A stretch of 64,000 bases of DNA from DATMER01 sp031390755 (GCA_031390755.1 JANMTS010000059.1:1-64000), one strand, 5' to 3'. Positions 52,711 to 61,595 are shown, counted from the first letter of the stretch. Numbers and translations: made by a program. The notes: generated by a model from the sequence alone, not told the origin.

Positions 52711-54951
52711 ATGAGCCAGGTCCGACATGCTTCACGAACCGTCCTCCTCGCCCTTGTCGTCCTGCTCGCAGCCCCGCCCCTGCCGGCCGCGCCGACGCGA
52801 CCCGGCCCCGGAGATCCGGCGCCAGCGAACGAGACGGCTTTCGAGGACGTCTCCCAGGTGGTCGCCGTCGAGGTGCCGGTCAACGTGGTCGGCCGCGACG
52901 GCAAGCCGGTCCGCGGCCTGACCGCCGCCGACTTCGAGGTGCTCGACGCGGGCGTCGCCCAGCGCATCACGGGCTTCGACATGGTGGATCTTGATCCTCC
53001 CGCGAGCCCGGGGCCCGACCAGCCGGCCGGGCAGCCCGATGTCGACGCGATCGACGTGATCGAGGGCACCGCGCGGCGCCACTTCCTGCTGCTTTTCGAT
53101 CTCTCGTTCTCGACGCCGACCGCCATTCTCAAAGCCCGGCTGGCGGCGCGCGACTTCCTGCTGAGCTCGCTCCATCCGTCGGACCTCGCCGCGGTGGCGA
53201 CTTACTCCATCGAGCAGGGGCCGCGCCTCGTGGTGACGTTCACCCCCGACCGTGCGCAGCTCGCCCGCGCCATCGACACCCTGGGCTTCAACCCGGCGAC
53301 CCGCGAGGGAGCCTTCAAGAGCGACCCCCTGCGCTTCATGATCGCGCCTCCGGCGACGACCCGGGTCGAGCTCGCTTCGCCCCGCAGCAGCCCCACCGGG
53401 CGCGGGCAGGAGCTCCGAACCCAGCGGGATCAGGCGGCGACGGAGTACATCTCCGCCCTTGCCACCACGTCGGAGCGCGACGAGCGCACCTTCGAGCGCA
53501 GCCGCATCACGACCTTCACCAAGGCCCTGGCCGCCATGGCGCGGACCCTCGATTCAGTGAACGGCCGCAAGCAGATCGTGCTGTTCTCCGAAGGCTTCGA
53601 CAGCAAGCTCGCGCTCGGCCGCCACGAGACCGGCGGCGACGACGCCGAGCTCGAGAACCAGGCGACCCTGACCGGCCGGATCTGGATGAACGACAACGAC
53701 CAGCGCTTCGGCAACACCGAGCTGCAGAACGATCTTAACCGGATGCTGGACGAGTTCCGCCGCGCCGACTGCGTGATCCAGGCCGTGGACATCGGCGGCC
53801 TCCGCACCAGCAGCGAGGCCGCCGGCGGCAGCTCCCGCGGCAACGGCCAGGAAGGCCTGTTCTACATGGCCAACGAGACCGGCGGCGAGCTGTTCAAGGA
53901 CACCAACAACCTGAACCTCCAGCTCGACAGCGTGCTCGACCGCACCAGCGTCACCTACCTGCTGACCTTCGAGCGCTCGGACCTGAAGCTCGACGGCTCC
54001 TACCACCGCATCAAGGTGAAGGCGAAGCTGCCGCCCGGGGCCCGCATGTCGCATCGCGCCGGCTACTACGAGCCGCGCCCGTTCAAGGATCTCGATCCGC
54101 TCGAAAAGAGCCTGCTGGCCTCGAACGCCATCGTCAACGCCACGCCTCGACGCGATCTCGACATGAACCTTCTCGTGGCTCCGTTCCGCTCGAACGAGAC
54201 CATGGCCTACGTGCCGGTGATCATCGAGGTCCCGGGCCGCAAGCTGCTCGCCGGGCACACCGACGACAAGCTCAACGTGGAGTTCTACGGTTACGTCAAC
54301 GACCGCCTCGGCGCGATGCGCGCCTTCTTCTCCGAGGTGGTGAGCCTCGACATGGGCAAGGGGCGCGAAGGCATCGAGGAAGGCGGGATCAAGTACTACG
54401 GCCACTTCGACCTGGAGCCCGGCGACTACCGGGTGCGCGTGCTGGTGCGCAACGCCGACACCGGCCGCACCGTGGTCTCGACAACTCCGATCCATGTGCC
54501 GACCTACACCCCGGCCGACCCCGTGCTGCTGCCGCCGTTCTTCATGGACGAGCAGCGGAGCTGGCTGCTGGTGCGGGAGAGCTCGGAGGTCGCCGGCCGG
54601 CAGTCGGTCGTCTACCCCTTTACGGTCAACGGCGAGCCCTACGTCCCCTCGGCGAAGCCCGTCCTGCGGCCGGAAGGCCAGTCGAAGCTCTGCCTGGTGG
54701 CCTACAACCTCGGCTCCGGCAGCGTGGCCCTCGACGCGCACGTCACCGGCCCGGACGGCAAGAGGCTGCCCGGCGGACGCATCGACCTCGTGGAGCGCAC
54801 GGCCACCGGCATCGCGGGGGTCGACAAGCTGCTGGCCACCTTCGAGCCCACCGGGCTCGCGGCCGGCGACTACGTGCTCCAGGTGGCCGTGACGGACCCG
54901 GCGACCGGGGCGGCCGAGGCGAGCTCGCTGCCGTTCCAGGTGCAGCGCTAG
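52711..54951 (+). CDS. Secreted VWFA-domain protein (acidobacterial type), paralogue 1
   Basis: This protein of 746 residues has a signal peptide, then a conserved N-terminal block (VRGLTAADFEVLDAG), then a von Willebrand A-like domain. Its metal site DLSFS (near residue 130) fits the MIDAS pattern DxSxS. The C-terminal half is beta-rich (GYYEPRPF, then PGDYRVRVLVRN). AAGGAGG 5 bp before ATG fixes the start. The family is typical of Acidobacteriota, and its role is probably surface or periplasmic binding. It is the first of three tandem paralogues. Confidence 0.92.
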   Translation: MSQVRHASRTVLLALVVLLAAPPLPAAPTRPGPGDPAPANETAFEDVSQVVAVEVPVNVVGRDGKPVRGLTAADFEVLDAGVAQRITGFDMVDLDPPASPGPDQPAGQPDVDAIDVIEGTARRHFLLLFDLSFSTPTAILKARLAARDFLLSSLHPSDLAAVATYSIEQGPRLVVTFTPDRAQLARAIDTLGFNPATREGAFKSDPLRFMIAPPATTRVELASPRSSPTGRGQELRTQRDQAATEYISALATTSERDERTFERSRITTFTKALAAMARTLDSVNGRKQIVLFSEGFDSKLALGRHETGGDDAELENQATLTGRIWMNDNDQRFGNTELQNDLNRMLDEFRRADCVIQAVDIGGLRTSSEAAGGSSRGNGQEGLFYMANETGGELFKDTNNLNLQLDSVLDRTSVTYLLTFERSDLKLDGSYHRIKVKAKLPPGARMSHRAGYYEPRPFKDLDPLEKSLLASNAIVNATPRRDLDMNLLVAPFRSNETMAYVPVIIEVPGRKLLAGHTDDKLNVEFYGYVNDRLGAMRAFFSEVVSLDMGKGREGIEEGGIKYYGHFDLEPGDYRVRVLVRNADTGRTVVSTTPIHVPTYTPADPVLLPPFFMDEQRSWLLVRESSEVAGRQSVVYPFTVNGEPYVPSAKPVLRPEGQSKLCLVAYNLGSGSVALDAHVTGPDGKRLPGGRIDLVERTATGIAGVDKLLATFEPTGLAAGDYVLQVAVTDPATGAAEASSLPFQVQR

Positions 54952-55026
54952 CGCCCGGCGCCTCTTGGGCGTACCATGGAGGGACTGAAGTCGATCCAGG
55001 TGCAGGGGGCTGTTTCAGGAGGTTCC

Positions 55027-57261
55027 ATGAGAGCAGGCCAGGCGTTTCGCCTTGCCGCGGCCGTGGCGCTGGCATCCGTCGGCGTTCTCGCGATTTCCGC
55101 GGTCCCCGCAGTCGGTCAGACGTTCTCCGATTCGACCCAGGTCACCGCAGTCCAGATTCCGGTCCAGGTCGTCGCCGACGGCAAGCCCGTCCGCGGGCTG
55201 ACCGCCGCCGACTTCGTCGTCTACGAAGGCCGCCGCCAGCGGGCGGTGGTCGGCTTCGACTCCGTCGACCTGCAGACCCTGCCGGCCGGCACCCACGTTC
55301 CGGGAGCCGCGCGCCGCTACTTCCTGATGATCTTCGACATGGCGTTCTCGGATCCGAACGCCATTGCCCGCGCCCGGCTCGCGGCCATCGAGATGCTGCC
55401 CAGCCTTCATCCCACCGACCTGGTGGCCGTGGCGACCTACCGGCGTTCGACCGGGATCGACATGGTCCTGGGCTTCTCCTCGGACCGGGGCCAGGCCCGC
55501 GTCGCCCTCGACAGCCTCGGCCTCGCCGAGATGGTCAACCGCGTGTCCGATCCGCTGAAGCTGATCGTCGTCGACCACGATCCCTACGACTTCGGCGACC
55601 TCGGAGGGATCGAGGGCGGCCCCAAGGGCAAAGAGCGCGAGTTTCGAGTCGTCATCCCTCCGACGACCACCAACCAGGCCTTCGTCGGCTCCGTCCGCAC
55701 CCGCAACCCGTTCTCCGGCCTGATCGATCCGATGTTCCGGGCCAAGCAGGAAGAGGACGCGATGAACCGCGAGAACCAGAAGGCGGCGGTGGACGCCCTC
55801 GCCGACTCGTTCTCCCAGCTCGCCCGGCTGATGCGCAGCGTCTCCGGCCGCAAGGAGGTTCTGTTCTTCTCCGAAGGGTTCAGCAGCGCCCTCGTGCAGG
55901 GCAATACGAACCAGGAGGAGCAGGACCGCGTCTACCACGAAGGCACCGAGACGGGCGCCGTCTGGCGCGTCGACTCCGACGACCGTTTCGGCAGCACCCA
56001 GGCCGCCGCCGACCTGGAGCGCATGCTGGAGGAGCTGCGGCGCGGGGACTGCCGCGTCCACACCATCGATCTCTCCGGCATCCGTTCGGTCAACTCTCTC
56101 GCCCAGGCGGACAGCCGGGGAGGCCGCGACAGCCTCTTCCAGCTCGCCCATGACACGGGCGGCGAGATGTACGAGAACTTCAACAACCTTTCGGAAGCCG
56201 TGGGCAAGATGCTGGAGCGCACCGGCGTCACCTACGTGCTCACCATCCAGCCGGACGACCTCAAGACCGACGGCGCCTACCACGAGCTCCAGGTGGAGCT
56301 GAAGCGCGGCGCCGGCCCGCGCGGTGCGCGCGTGGTACACCGCCCCGGCTACTTCTCGCCCCGTCCCTTCGCCGAGCGCGGCAAGGAGGACCGGGCCATG
56401 CTCACCGGCAACCGTCTCATCACGGGCGACGAGCCCGGCGAGATCGCAATGTCGGTGCTGGCCACGCCCTACCCCAAGAGCGGCACCATGGCCTTCGTGC
56501 CCGTGCTCATCGAAGCCGACGGTCCGGCGCTCCTGAAGGACAACGGCCCGGGAGACCTCCTGGCCGAGATCTACATCTACGCGCTCGACGACCAGGGGGC
56601 GGTGCGGAGCTATGTGGCGCAGGCGCTGTCGCTGGAGCTGGCCAAGGTCGAGGCCGGCCTGCGCCAGGGAGGCCTGCGCTTCCTCGGTCACGTGGAGCTG
56701 CCTCCGGGCACTTTCAACCTGCGCATCCTGGCCATGAACGGCCGCACCGGAGCCTACGGTCTGCGCGTGGCCCGGGTCGAGGTGCCGGAGATGGGAGCCG
56801 GGCGCGCCGTCCTGCTGCCGCCGCTGTTCCCCGAGCCCCCCGGCCGCGGCGTGGTCACGCGCGAGGCCGCGATCGACGGCCAGGAGATCCCCTTCCCCTT
56901 CACCCACGGCGGGATCTCGTACATGCCCAGCACCCGGCCGGTGCTGCACGACGGCGTCGAAGCCGCCGTGGCGCTCGTGGGCTATCAACTGCCCGAGGGC
57001 GACCTCCGCATCCGGACCGCCGTGCTCACCGTCGACGGCCGCGAGGTGTCGGAGGGCGGGCTGCGCGTGCTCGGCCACGAAGGCGGAGCGGACGGTTCCA
57101 AGCGTCTGCGCGCCGCCTTCAAGCCGTCGAACCTGGCGCCTGGGGACTATCTGCTCCGGATCACCGTCAGCGGCGGCGGCGGCGGCGGCGACGGAACCGA
57201 ACGCGTCAGCAGCGCGCCGTTCGCGATCGAGACCCCCTTGAACACTCCGGGCGGACTCTAG
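55027..57261 (+). CDS. Secreted VWFA-domain protein, paralogue 2
   Basis: This protein of 744 residues has the same plan as paralogue 1: signal peptide ending near AVGQ, VRGLTAADFVVYEG block, VWFA domain, GYFSPRPF, beta-rich C terminus. The MIDAS stretch reads DMAFS instead of DLSFS, so the first metal-binding Ser is Ala; metal binding may be weakened. AGGAGG lies 6 bp before ATG. It ends in a Gly-rich run followed by TERVSSAPFAIET. It begins 75 bp after paralogue 1 and is followed by paralogue 3 after 12 bp, which indicates one transcript. Confidence 0.92.
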   Translation: MRAGQAFRLAAAVALASVGVLAISAVPAVGQTFSDSTQVTAVQIPVQVVADGKPVRGLTAADFVVYEGRRQRAVVGFDSVDLQTLPAGTHVPGAARRYFLMIFDMAFSDPNAIARARLAAIEMLPSLHPTDLVAVATYRRSTGIDMVLGFSSDRGQARVALDSLGLAEMVNRVSDPLKLIVVDHDPYDFGDLGGIEGGPKGKEREFRVVIPPTTTNQAFVGSVRTRNPFSGLIDPMFRAKQEEDAMNRENQKAAVDALADSFSQLARLMRSVSGRKEVLFFSEGFSSALVQGNTNQEEQDRVYHEGTETGAVWRVDSDDRFGSTQAAADLERMLEELRRGDCRVHTIDLSGIRSVNSLAQADSRGGRDSLFQLAHDTGGEMYENFNNLSEAVGKMLERTGVTYVLTIQPDDLKTDGAYHELQVELKRGAGPRGARVVHRPGYFSPRPFAERGKEDRAMLTGNRLITGDEPGEIAMSVLATPYPKSGTMAFVPVLIEADGPALLKDNGPGDLLAEIYIYALDDQGAVRSYVAQALSLELAKVEAGLRQGGLRFLGHVELPPGTFNLRILAMNGRTGAYGLRVARVEVPEMGAGRAVLLPPLFPEPPGRGVVTREAAIDGQEIPFPFTHGGISYMPSTRPVLHDGVEAAVALVGYQLPEGDLRIRTAVLTVDGREVSEGGLRVLGHEGGADGSKRLRAAFKPSNLAPGDYLLRITVSGGGGGGDGTERVSSAPFAIETPLNTPGGL

Positions 57262-57273
57262 GAAGAGATCGTC

Positions 57274-59154
57274 ATGCGTACCCTGAGAACCCTGCTCGCA
57301 GCCCTGGCCCTCTCCTGTGCAGCCCCGCTTCCCGGCGCGGCCGCTCCGGCGACACCGCCGACGCCAACGTATTCCGATCTCACCGAGGTCTCGGCCGTCG
57401 AGATCCCGGTGCAGGTGCTCCAGGACGGCAAGCCCGTCCGCGGTCTCACCGCCGCCGACTTCGTGGTCTACCAGGAGAAGACGAAGCAGGAGATCACCGG
57501 TTTCGACGTGGTCGACCTGTACGGCGCGGCTCCGACGCCCGACGCCCCGGCTCCGGCCGCGGCGGTCCCGGCTCCCGCCCGCCGCCACTTCCTGTTCCTC
57601 TTCGACCTCTCGTTCTCCGAGCCCAAGGCGATCGTGCAGGCGCGGGACGCCGCCAAGACCCTGCTCACCGACCTGCACGCGTCCGACCTCGCCGCCGTGG
57701 CCACCTATTCGGCCTCGCACGGCTCGGAGCTGGTGATCGGCTTCACCTCGGACCGTTCCCAGGTCCAGGCCGCCATCGACACCCTCGGCCTGCCCGAGCT
57801 GGTGGACCGCACCACCACCGACCCCCTCCGGCTCATCGTCGAGGATCTGCGCCTGGAGATGCGCGAGGCCGACATCCCCGGCAGTAGCGGCGCCATCGAA
57901 AATCGCGCAGGGTTCAAGACGATCGTCCTCGATCGGCTCGAAGGCTTCCTGCGCGACTCGGAGCGCGCCACGCTCGAGAACGAGAAGGACAAGGTCTCGG
58001 CCATGACCCGGTCGATGACCGATCTGGCGCGCCTCCTGCGCGGCGTCTCCGGCCGCAAGCACGTGATCTACCTCTCGCAGGGGTACGACGGCTCGATGCT
58101 CACCGGCTCGACCGACGAGACCTCGAAGGCGGAGATGCGCGACGCGGGCAACCGCGGAGAGGTCTGGAAGGTCGACGGCGAGCGCCGCTTCGGCAGCGCG
58201 GGCCTGGCCGGCGACGTGGAATCCATGCTTCGGGAGCTGCGCCGCGCGGACTGCATCGTCCAGGCCGTCGACATCGGCGGCCTGAGCGCCACCGTCGGCA
58301 GCCGCGGAGGGCTCGGCTTCGAACGCAAAAACGGCCGCGACAGCCTGTTCCAGATGGCCCACGACACCGGCGGCGACCTCTACGAGAACTTCAACGACCT
58401 CGGCGCCGCCATGGGCCAGATGCTGGAGCGCACCGGCGTCACCTACGTCCTCACCATCCAGCCCAGCGTGCCGGCCGACGGCGCCTACCGCACGCTGCGG
58501 GTCGAGCTGAAGAGGGGCATTCCCGACAGTCGCAACATGCGTGTGGTCAGCCGGCCGGGCTACTACGCACCCCGCCCCTACGCCCAGCGCAGCCGTTACG
58601 AAAAGATGATGGCCACGGCCGGCGAGGTGCTGCTCGGCGCCGAGGGCGGTCCGGTCCGGCTCTCGGTCCTGGCCGCGCCCATGGCGGCTCCGGGCGGGGC
58701 GTCGGCGGCGAGCACCACGGCCGACGTGCCGGTGAGGATCGAGATCTCGGGCGCCTCCCTCCTCCATCTGAACCAGGGGGGAGATCTCCCGACCGAGATC
58801 TACGTCTATGCCTTCGACGGCCAGGGCCAGGTCCGCGACTTCCTCGCCCAGGCCCTGACGCTCGACCTGTTCAAAGTGGAGGCGCGCCTCCTGGAGTCCG
58901 GTCTCCGTTTTTACGGACACCTGGAGCTGCCCCCCGGCAGCTACACCGCGCGCGTGCTGGTGCGCAACGGCCGGACCGGCCTGCACGGCCTCAAGGTGGT
59001 GCCGCTGGTGGTGCCGGCTCTCACCGCGGCCAGCCTGCCGGCCACGCTGCCGGCGATCTTCTCCAACAACCCCGATGCGGCCGGATCCTGGCTCGTGACG
59101 CGGGAAGCTCCGCGGCCCGGCCGCAGGGAGATTCCGTTTCCGGCGCGTCCATGA
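57274..59154 (+). CDS. Secreted VWFA-domain protein, paralogue 3, C-terminally shortened
   Basis: This protein of 626 residues is about 120 shorter than its two neighbours. It has a signal peptide (MRTLRTLLAALALSCAAPLPGAA), the VRGLTAADFVVYQE block, a VWFA domain with intact DLSFS, and GYYAPRPY. The similarity to paralogue 2 stops at REIPFPARP, where paralogue 2 continues IPFPFTHGG. None of the other frames after the stop restores the missing end, so the tail was lost by deletion or replacement rather than a simple frameshift. A 20-bp repeat array begins about 100 bp after the stop. GGAAGAG precedes the ATG by 7 bp. Confidence 0.9.
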   Translation: MRTLRTLLAALALSCAAPLPGAAAPATPPTPTYSDLTEVSAVEIPVQVLQDGKPVRGLTAADFVVYQEKTKQEITGFDVVDLYGAAPTPDAPAPAAAVPAPARRHFLFLFDLSFSEPKAIVQARDAAKTLLTDLHASDLAAVATYSASHGSELVIGFTSDRSQVQAAIDTLGLPELVDRTTTDPLRLIVEDLRLEMREADIPGSSGAIENRAGFKTIVLDRLEGFLRDSERATLENEKDKVSAMTRSMTDLARLLRGVSGRKHVIYLSQGYDGSMLTGSTDETSKAEMRDAGNRGEVWKVDGERRFGSAGLAGDVESMLRELRRADCIVQAVDIGGLSATVGSRGGLGFERKNGRDSLFQMAHDTGGDLYENFNDLGAAMGQMLERTGVTYVLTIQPSVPADGAYRTLRVELKRGIPDSRNMRVVSRPGYYAPRPYAQRSRYEKMMATAGEVLLGAEGGPVRLSVLAAPMAAPGGASAASTTADVPVRIEISGASLLHLNQGGDLPTEIYVYAFDGQGQVRDFLAQALTLDLFKVEARLLESGLRFYGHLELPPGSYTARVLVRNGRTGLHGLKVVPLVVPALTAASLPATLPAIFSNNPDAAGSWLVTREAPRPGRREIPFPARP

Positions 59155-59250
59155 TGCCGGGAGCCCGGGGTGCGCTTTGAAGGACTCTGAATTGATTTGA
59201 TCCAGGGATGACCCCAAGCGAGGGCGAAAAGGGGACTTCATGAAAGCAGC

Positions 59251-59550
59251 TAAGGTTATCCCGCTGCCAATAACCTTATCCCGCGGCAGATAACCTTATC
59301 CCGCGGCAGATAAGCTTCTCCCGCCGCCAATAAGCTTATCCCGCGGCAAATAAGGTTCTCCCGTTTCAGATAAGCTTACCCGGTCATCGGGAAAGCTTAT
59401 CTGCCGCCGGAGAACCTTCTCGAAGCCAGAATAAGGTTCTCCCGGGGCGGATAACCTTCTCCCGTCGCCAATAACCTTCTCGGCCGCGGGATAAGGTTAT
59501 TTCCCGCCAAAGAACCTTTCCCGATGACGGGGAAGCCTTCGTAGCCGCGG
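59251..59550. repeat. Tandem array of fifteen 20-bp units with two palindromes each
   Basis: The unit is TAASSTTMTCCCGCGGCARA, starting at 59251, 59271, 59291, 59311, 59331, 59351 and 59371, then continuing in the same 20-bp phase (shifted by one base) to about 59550. Each unit pairs an AT-rich palindromic core (AAGCTT, or AACCTT/AAGGTT) with a GC-rich one (CCGCGG or similar). The unit at 59391 is reversed. Units at 59271 and 59291 are identical; others differ at a few bases. There are no unique spacers, so it is not a CRISPR array. Confidence 0.92.
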
Positions 59551-59603
59551 GAGAAGCCGACTCTGGCCCCATGGGCCGATCCGGATGTGCGGTAAACGCA
59601 ACA

Positions 59604-59643
59604 GCGCCCGGTCGGCGGACTCGAGAGGCCGCCAGCCGGGCGC
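59604..59643 (-). terminator. Large hairpin after the leftward small gene
   Basis: The outer stem GCGCCCGG (59604-59611) pairs with CCGGGCGC (59636-59643), and the inner GGCGG with CCGCC. It lies 28 bp beyond the stop of the gene at 59671. There is no T tract, so it may be a bidirectional or Rho-assisted end. Confidence 0.5.
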
Positions 59644-59670
59644 GTGTCAGGGGATAAGCCAGAAAAGGGC

Positions 59671-60111
59671 TTACCGCTTGGTGATCGTGAACTTGCCGAA
59701 GCTCACGCCGAGCTCAATGCCCGTTCCGGTGCCGGCCAGGCCGAGGGAGACCTCGCCCTTGGTCATGGCCTGCGCCTCGGACGACTTCACGGCGCCCGCG
59801 GCGGCGCTGGCGGTGACGTACGTCCCGAACAGCTCGCGGATGTCGGCGACCTCGGAGAACTTGCCGGTGCCTTCCCGGACCTCCGACTTGCCGGCCGTCA
59901 AGCCGCCGCCCTTGGCGGAGATCTTCACGTTGGCGGTCTGGCCGTTCGTGCAGGTGATCGTTCCGGAGCCCTTCGAGGTCTTATAGAAGGCCGACCAGCT
60001 CTTGAGGTTGTACGTCATCTGGCAATCCGTCGTCTCCGCGGCCCGGGCCGGGCCTGCGACAGCGAGAGAGAGAAGTAGCGCCGGCAGAGCCAGCATCAAA
60101 CGTCGTTTCAT
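59671..60111 (-). CDS. Small secreted protein of unknown function
   Basis: This protein of 146 residues has a clear signal peptide (MKRRLMLALPALLLSLAVAGPARAA). The mature part has two Cys (in TTDCQMTY and GTITCTNG) that could form a disulfide, and many Gly/Thr/Ser residues. I do not recognise a family with confidence. GGAGG at 8 bp before ATG supports the start. It stands alone, transcribed leftward, divergent from the ECF sigma factor gene. Confidence 0.82.
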   Translation of the reverse strand: MKRRLMLALPALLLSLAVAGPARAAETTDCQMTYNLKSWSAFYKTSKGSGTITCTNGQTANVKISAKGGGLTAGKSEVREGTGKFSEVADIRELFGTYVTASAAAGAVKSSEAQAMTKGEVSLGLAGTGTGIELGVSFGKFTITKR

Positions 60112-60562
60112 GGGGAAATCCTCCAGCAGATCGAAAGAACAGGGAAAGCCTCACGCGCCGATTGGTGGAGGAGCTTCGCCTTGATTCTGGGAGATTGCAG
60201 GAAGCGGGCCAATCGCTGAGTCTTGTTCCGACCTCCGCGGTCCGGTGGTGCTTCGGCGCCTCCGGATCGCCGTCCTCCAGCATCCGGATGCCTATCGGAA
60301 GCTCAAGATTTTCTGGCACGGCAGGTGCCGAAACGGCAGGAAGCTGGATGGCTCCGGGGGAAAGCCGGTGACGCGGAGTGTCCTTTTCCTGAGACGGCGA
60401 CCGTCTCCGGATGCTCTCCGCAAACCGTCCACGCCAGGAGACAGGCGGCGTTTTTCCCTTTCCCATATGGGTTTTGAATACCCCTACCCCCTACCTGATC
60501 CGGTTGGCACCGTCTGTGCGTATCCATGTTGGCCGAGGAACCGAGGATAGAAGGGGGGAAGC
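60112..60562. other. Divergent intergenic region (451 bp)
   Basis: This lies between the small secreted protein (-) and the ECF sigma gene (+). Several GC-rich hairpins are possible (for example GACGG-3-CCGTC near 60393-60405, and CGCC-8-GGCG before a T run at 60450). No convincing riboswitch, RNA gene or sigma promoter was recognised. The frames open here do not look coding. Confidence 0.5.
60184..60212 (-). promoter_or_regulatory. Possible sigma-70-like promoter of the small secreted-protein gene
   Basis: On the minus strand TTGGCC (60212-60207) and CAGAAT (60189-60184) are 17 bp apart. The start codon lies about 70 bp downstream. The match is moderate. Confidence 0.35.
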
Positions 60563-61183
60563 ATGCCCAAGGAAAGCGCAAACCACCAAAAAGGGTGGGA
60601 CTTCGAAGCGGCGGCCATGCCGTTCGTCGATGCGCTCTATAACACCGCCTACCGGATGACGCGTAGCGCGGAAGACGCCGAGGATCTGGTCCAGGAGACC
60701 TACCTCAAGGCGTATCGGTATTACGACAAGTTTGAAGAGGGGACCAACTTCAAGGCGTGGTTGTTCAAGATCATGAAGAACACCTTCATCAACAACTACC
60801 GCAAGAAGCAACAGGCTCCCGCTTTGAGCGATTTCGCGGAGATCGAAGAGTCCTTCGAGACCCAGGTCAGCGAGGACGCCGCGCGCCCGACGAAGAACCC
60901 CGAGGAAGAGCTGCTGGAGAACGTCCTCGATCAGGATGTCCAGCGCGCTCTCGACAAGCTGCCGCCCGACTACCGCATGGTGGTCCTGCTGGCCGACCTG
61001 GAAGGCTTCTCCTACAAGGAGATCGCCGAGATCCTGGAGGTGCCGGTGGGGACCGTCATGAGCCGTCTCTACAGGGGCCGTCGATTGATGGAAGCCGCGA
61101 TGCTGGAGTTCGCCCGGGACCATGGCTACCTGCGGGACGGAGAACCCGCCAAGATGCGGAGTCGTAGCGCGAGCGCCAAGTGA
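60563..61183 (+). CDS. ECF-family RNA polymerase sigma factor
   Basis: This protein of 206 residues has region 2 at about residues 20-85 (AEDAEDLVQETYLKAYRYY, TNFKAWLFKIMKNTFINNY) and region 4 at about 120-178 (LDKLPPDYRMVVLLADLEG, YKEIAEILEVPVGTVMSRL). The pattern is that of the RpoE/SigR group that pairs with zinc-binding anti-sigma factors. A purine-rich AAGGGGGGAAG lies just before ATG. The anti-sigma gene follows after 127 bp, with a coupled leader ORF between. The likely role is response to envelope or thiol stress. Confidence 0.95.
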   Translation: MPKESANHQKGWDFEAAAMPFVDALYNTAYRMTRSAEDAEDLVQETYLKAYRYYDKFEEGTNFKAWLFKIMKNTFINNYRKKQQAPALSDFAEIEESFETQVSEDAARPTKNPEEELLENVLDQDVQRALDKLPPDYRMVVLLADLEGFSYKEIAEILEVPVGTVMSRLYRGRRLMEAAMLEFARDHGYLRDGEPAKMRSRSASAK

Positions 61184-61272
61184 CCGTCAGCCGCTTCAAG
61201 ACCGAATGCTCCGAGCCTGGAAATATCCGGCACCTGCCGGAAGTTGATCTAGACGGTACACGGAGGCTCATC

Positions 61273-61311
61273 ATGAAGACTACGGCTGCTTGGGATCTCG
61301 GAGGCTGGTGA
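61273..61311 (+). CDS. Twelve-codon leader ORF coupled to the anti-sigma gene
   Basis: The sequence encodes MKTTAAWDLGGW then TGA. CGGAGG stands 7 bp before its ATG, a better site than many genes here have. Its TGA overlaps the ATG of the anti-sigma gene (TGATG), in a different frame. That is the layout of translational coupling. Two Trp codons, at positions 7 and 12, are noted. It may be a real leader peptide or chance. Confidence 0.45.
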   Translation: MKTTAAWDLGGW

Positions 61312-61559
61312 TGGATTGCAGAGAGGTCAGCGTAGTGCTGTTCCTGTTCTTCGACAACGAAATGGAAGAGGCATTGCTGGCCCCGTTCCGCGACCACATG
61401 GCGGGCTGTCCCGACTGCGCCCGGCACATGGACTACACCCGCAAGCTCCTGCTGGTCGTCCGGGAACGCTGTGTCCGTTGCTCCGCCCCGGAAGGGCTGC
61501 GAATCCGCATCCTGACCAGCATGCCGCATCGCCTCGGCGGTTTTCCCGAGGCCCACTGA
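61311..61559 (+). CDS. Zinc-finger anti-sigma factor (RsrA-like)
   Basis: This protein of 82 residues has an HxxxCxxC motif, His29-Cys33-Cys36 (DHMAGCPDC), plus Cys3 (MDC). This matches the zinc-binding set of ZAS anti-sigma factors such as RsrA. A second pair, CVRC, occurs near residue 60. The protein would bind the sigma factor encoded just upstream and release it on thiol oxidation or another cue. ATG at 61311 has GGAGG 7 bp upstream and overlaps the stop of the leader ORF. Confidence 0.85.
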   Translation: MDCREVSVVLFLFFDNEMEEALLAPFRDHMAGCPDCARHMDYTRKLLLVVRERCVRCSAPEGLRIRILTSMPHRLGGFPEAH

Positions 61560-61595
61560 GCCCTTCGGGGCCGTATTCGCCAAGAAGCATCCGCC

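Larger units (their letters stand above)
59155..59670. other. Convergent intergenic region (516 bp)
   Basis: It lies between the end of VWFA paralogue 3 and the end of a leftward small secreted-protein gene. Positions 59251-59550 are the 20-bp repeat array, and a large hairpin follows at 59604-59643. No gene was seen. Confidence 0.7.

Noticed and set aside
51892..54951. A 1,019-residue protein starting inside the TPR lipoprotein gene
   Set aside because: A strong ribosome site and signal peptide place the start at 52711.
59140..59250. Frameshift in the third VWFA gene
   Set aside because: The other two frames after the stop do not continue the family sequence.
59251..59550. CRISPR array
   Set aside because: Units are 20 bp, directly adjacent and palindromic, with no unique spacers and no cas genes.
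60112..60562. Riboswitch or small RNA upstream of the sigma factor gene
   Set aside because: Several GC hairpins exist, but none matches a known riboswitch core.
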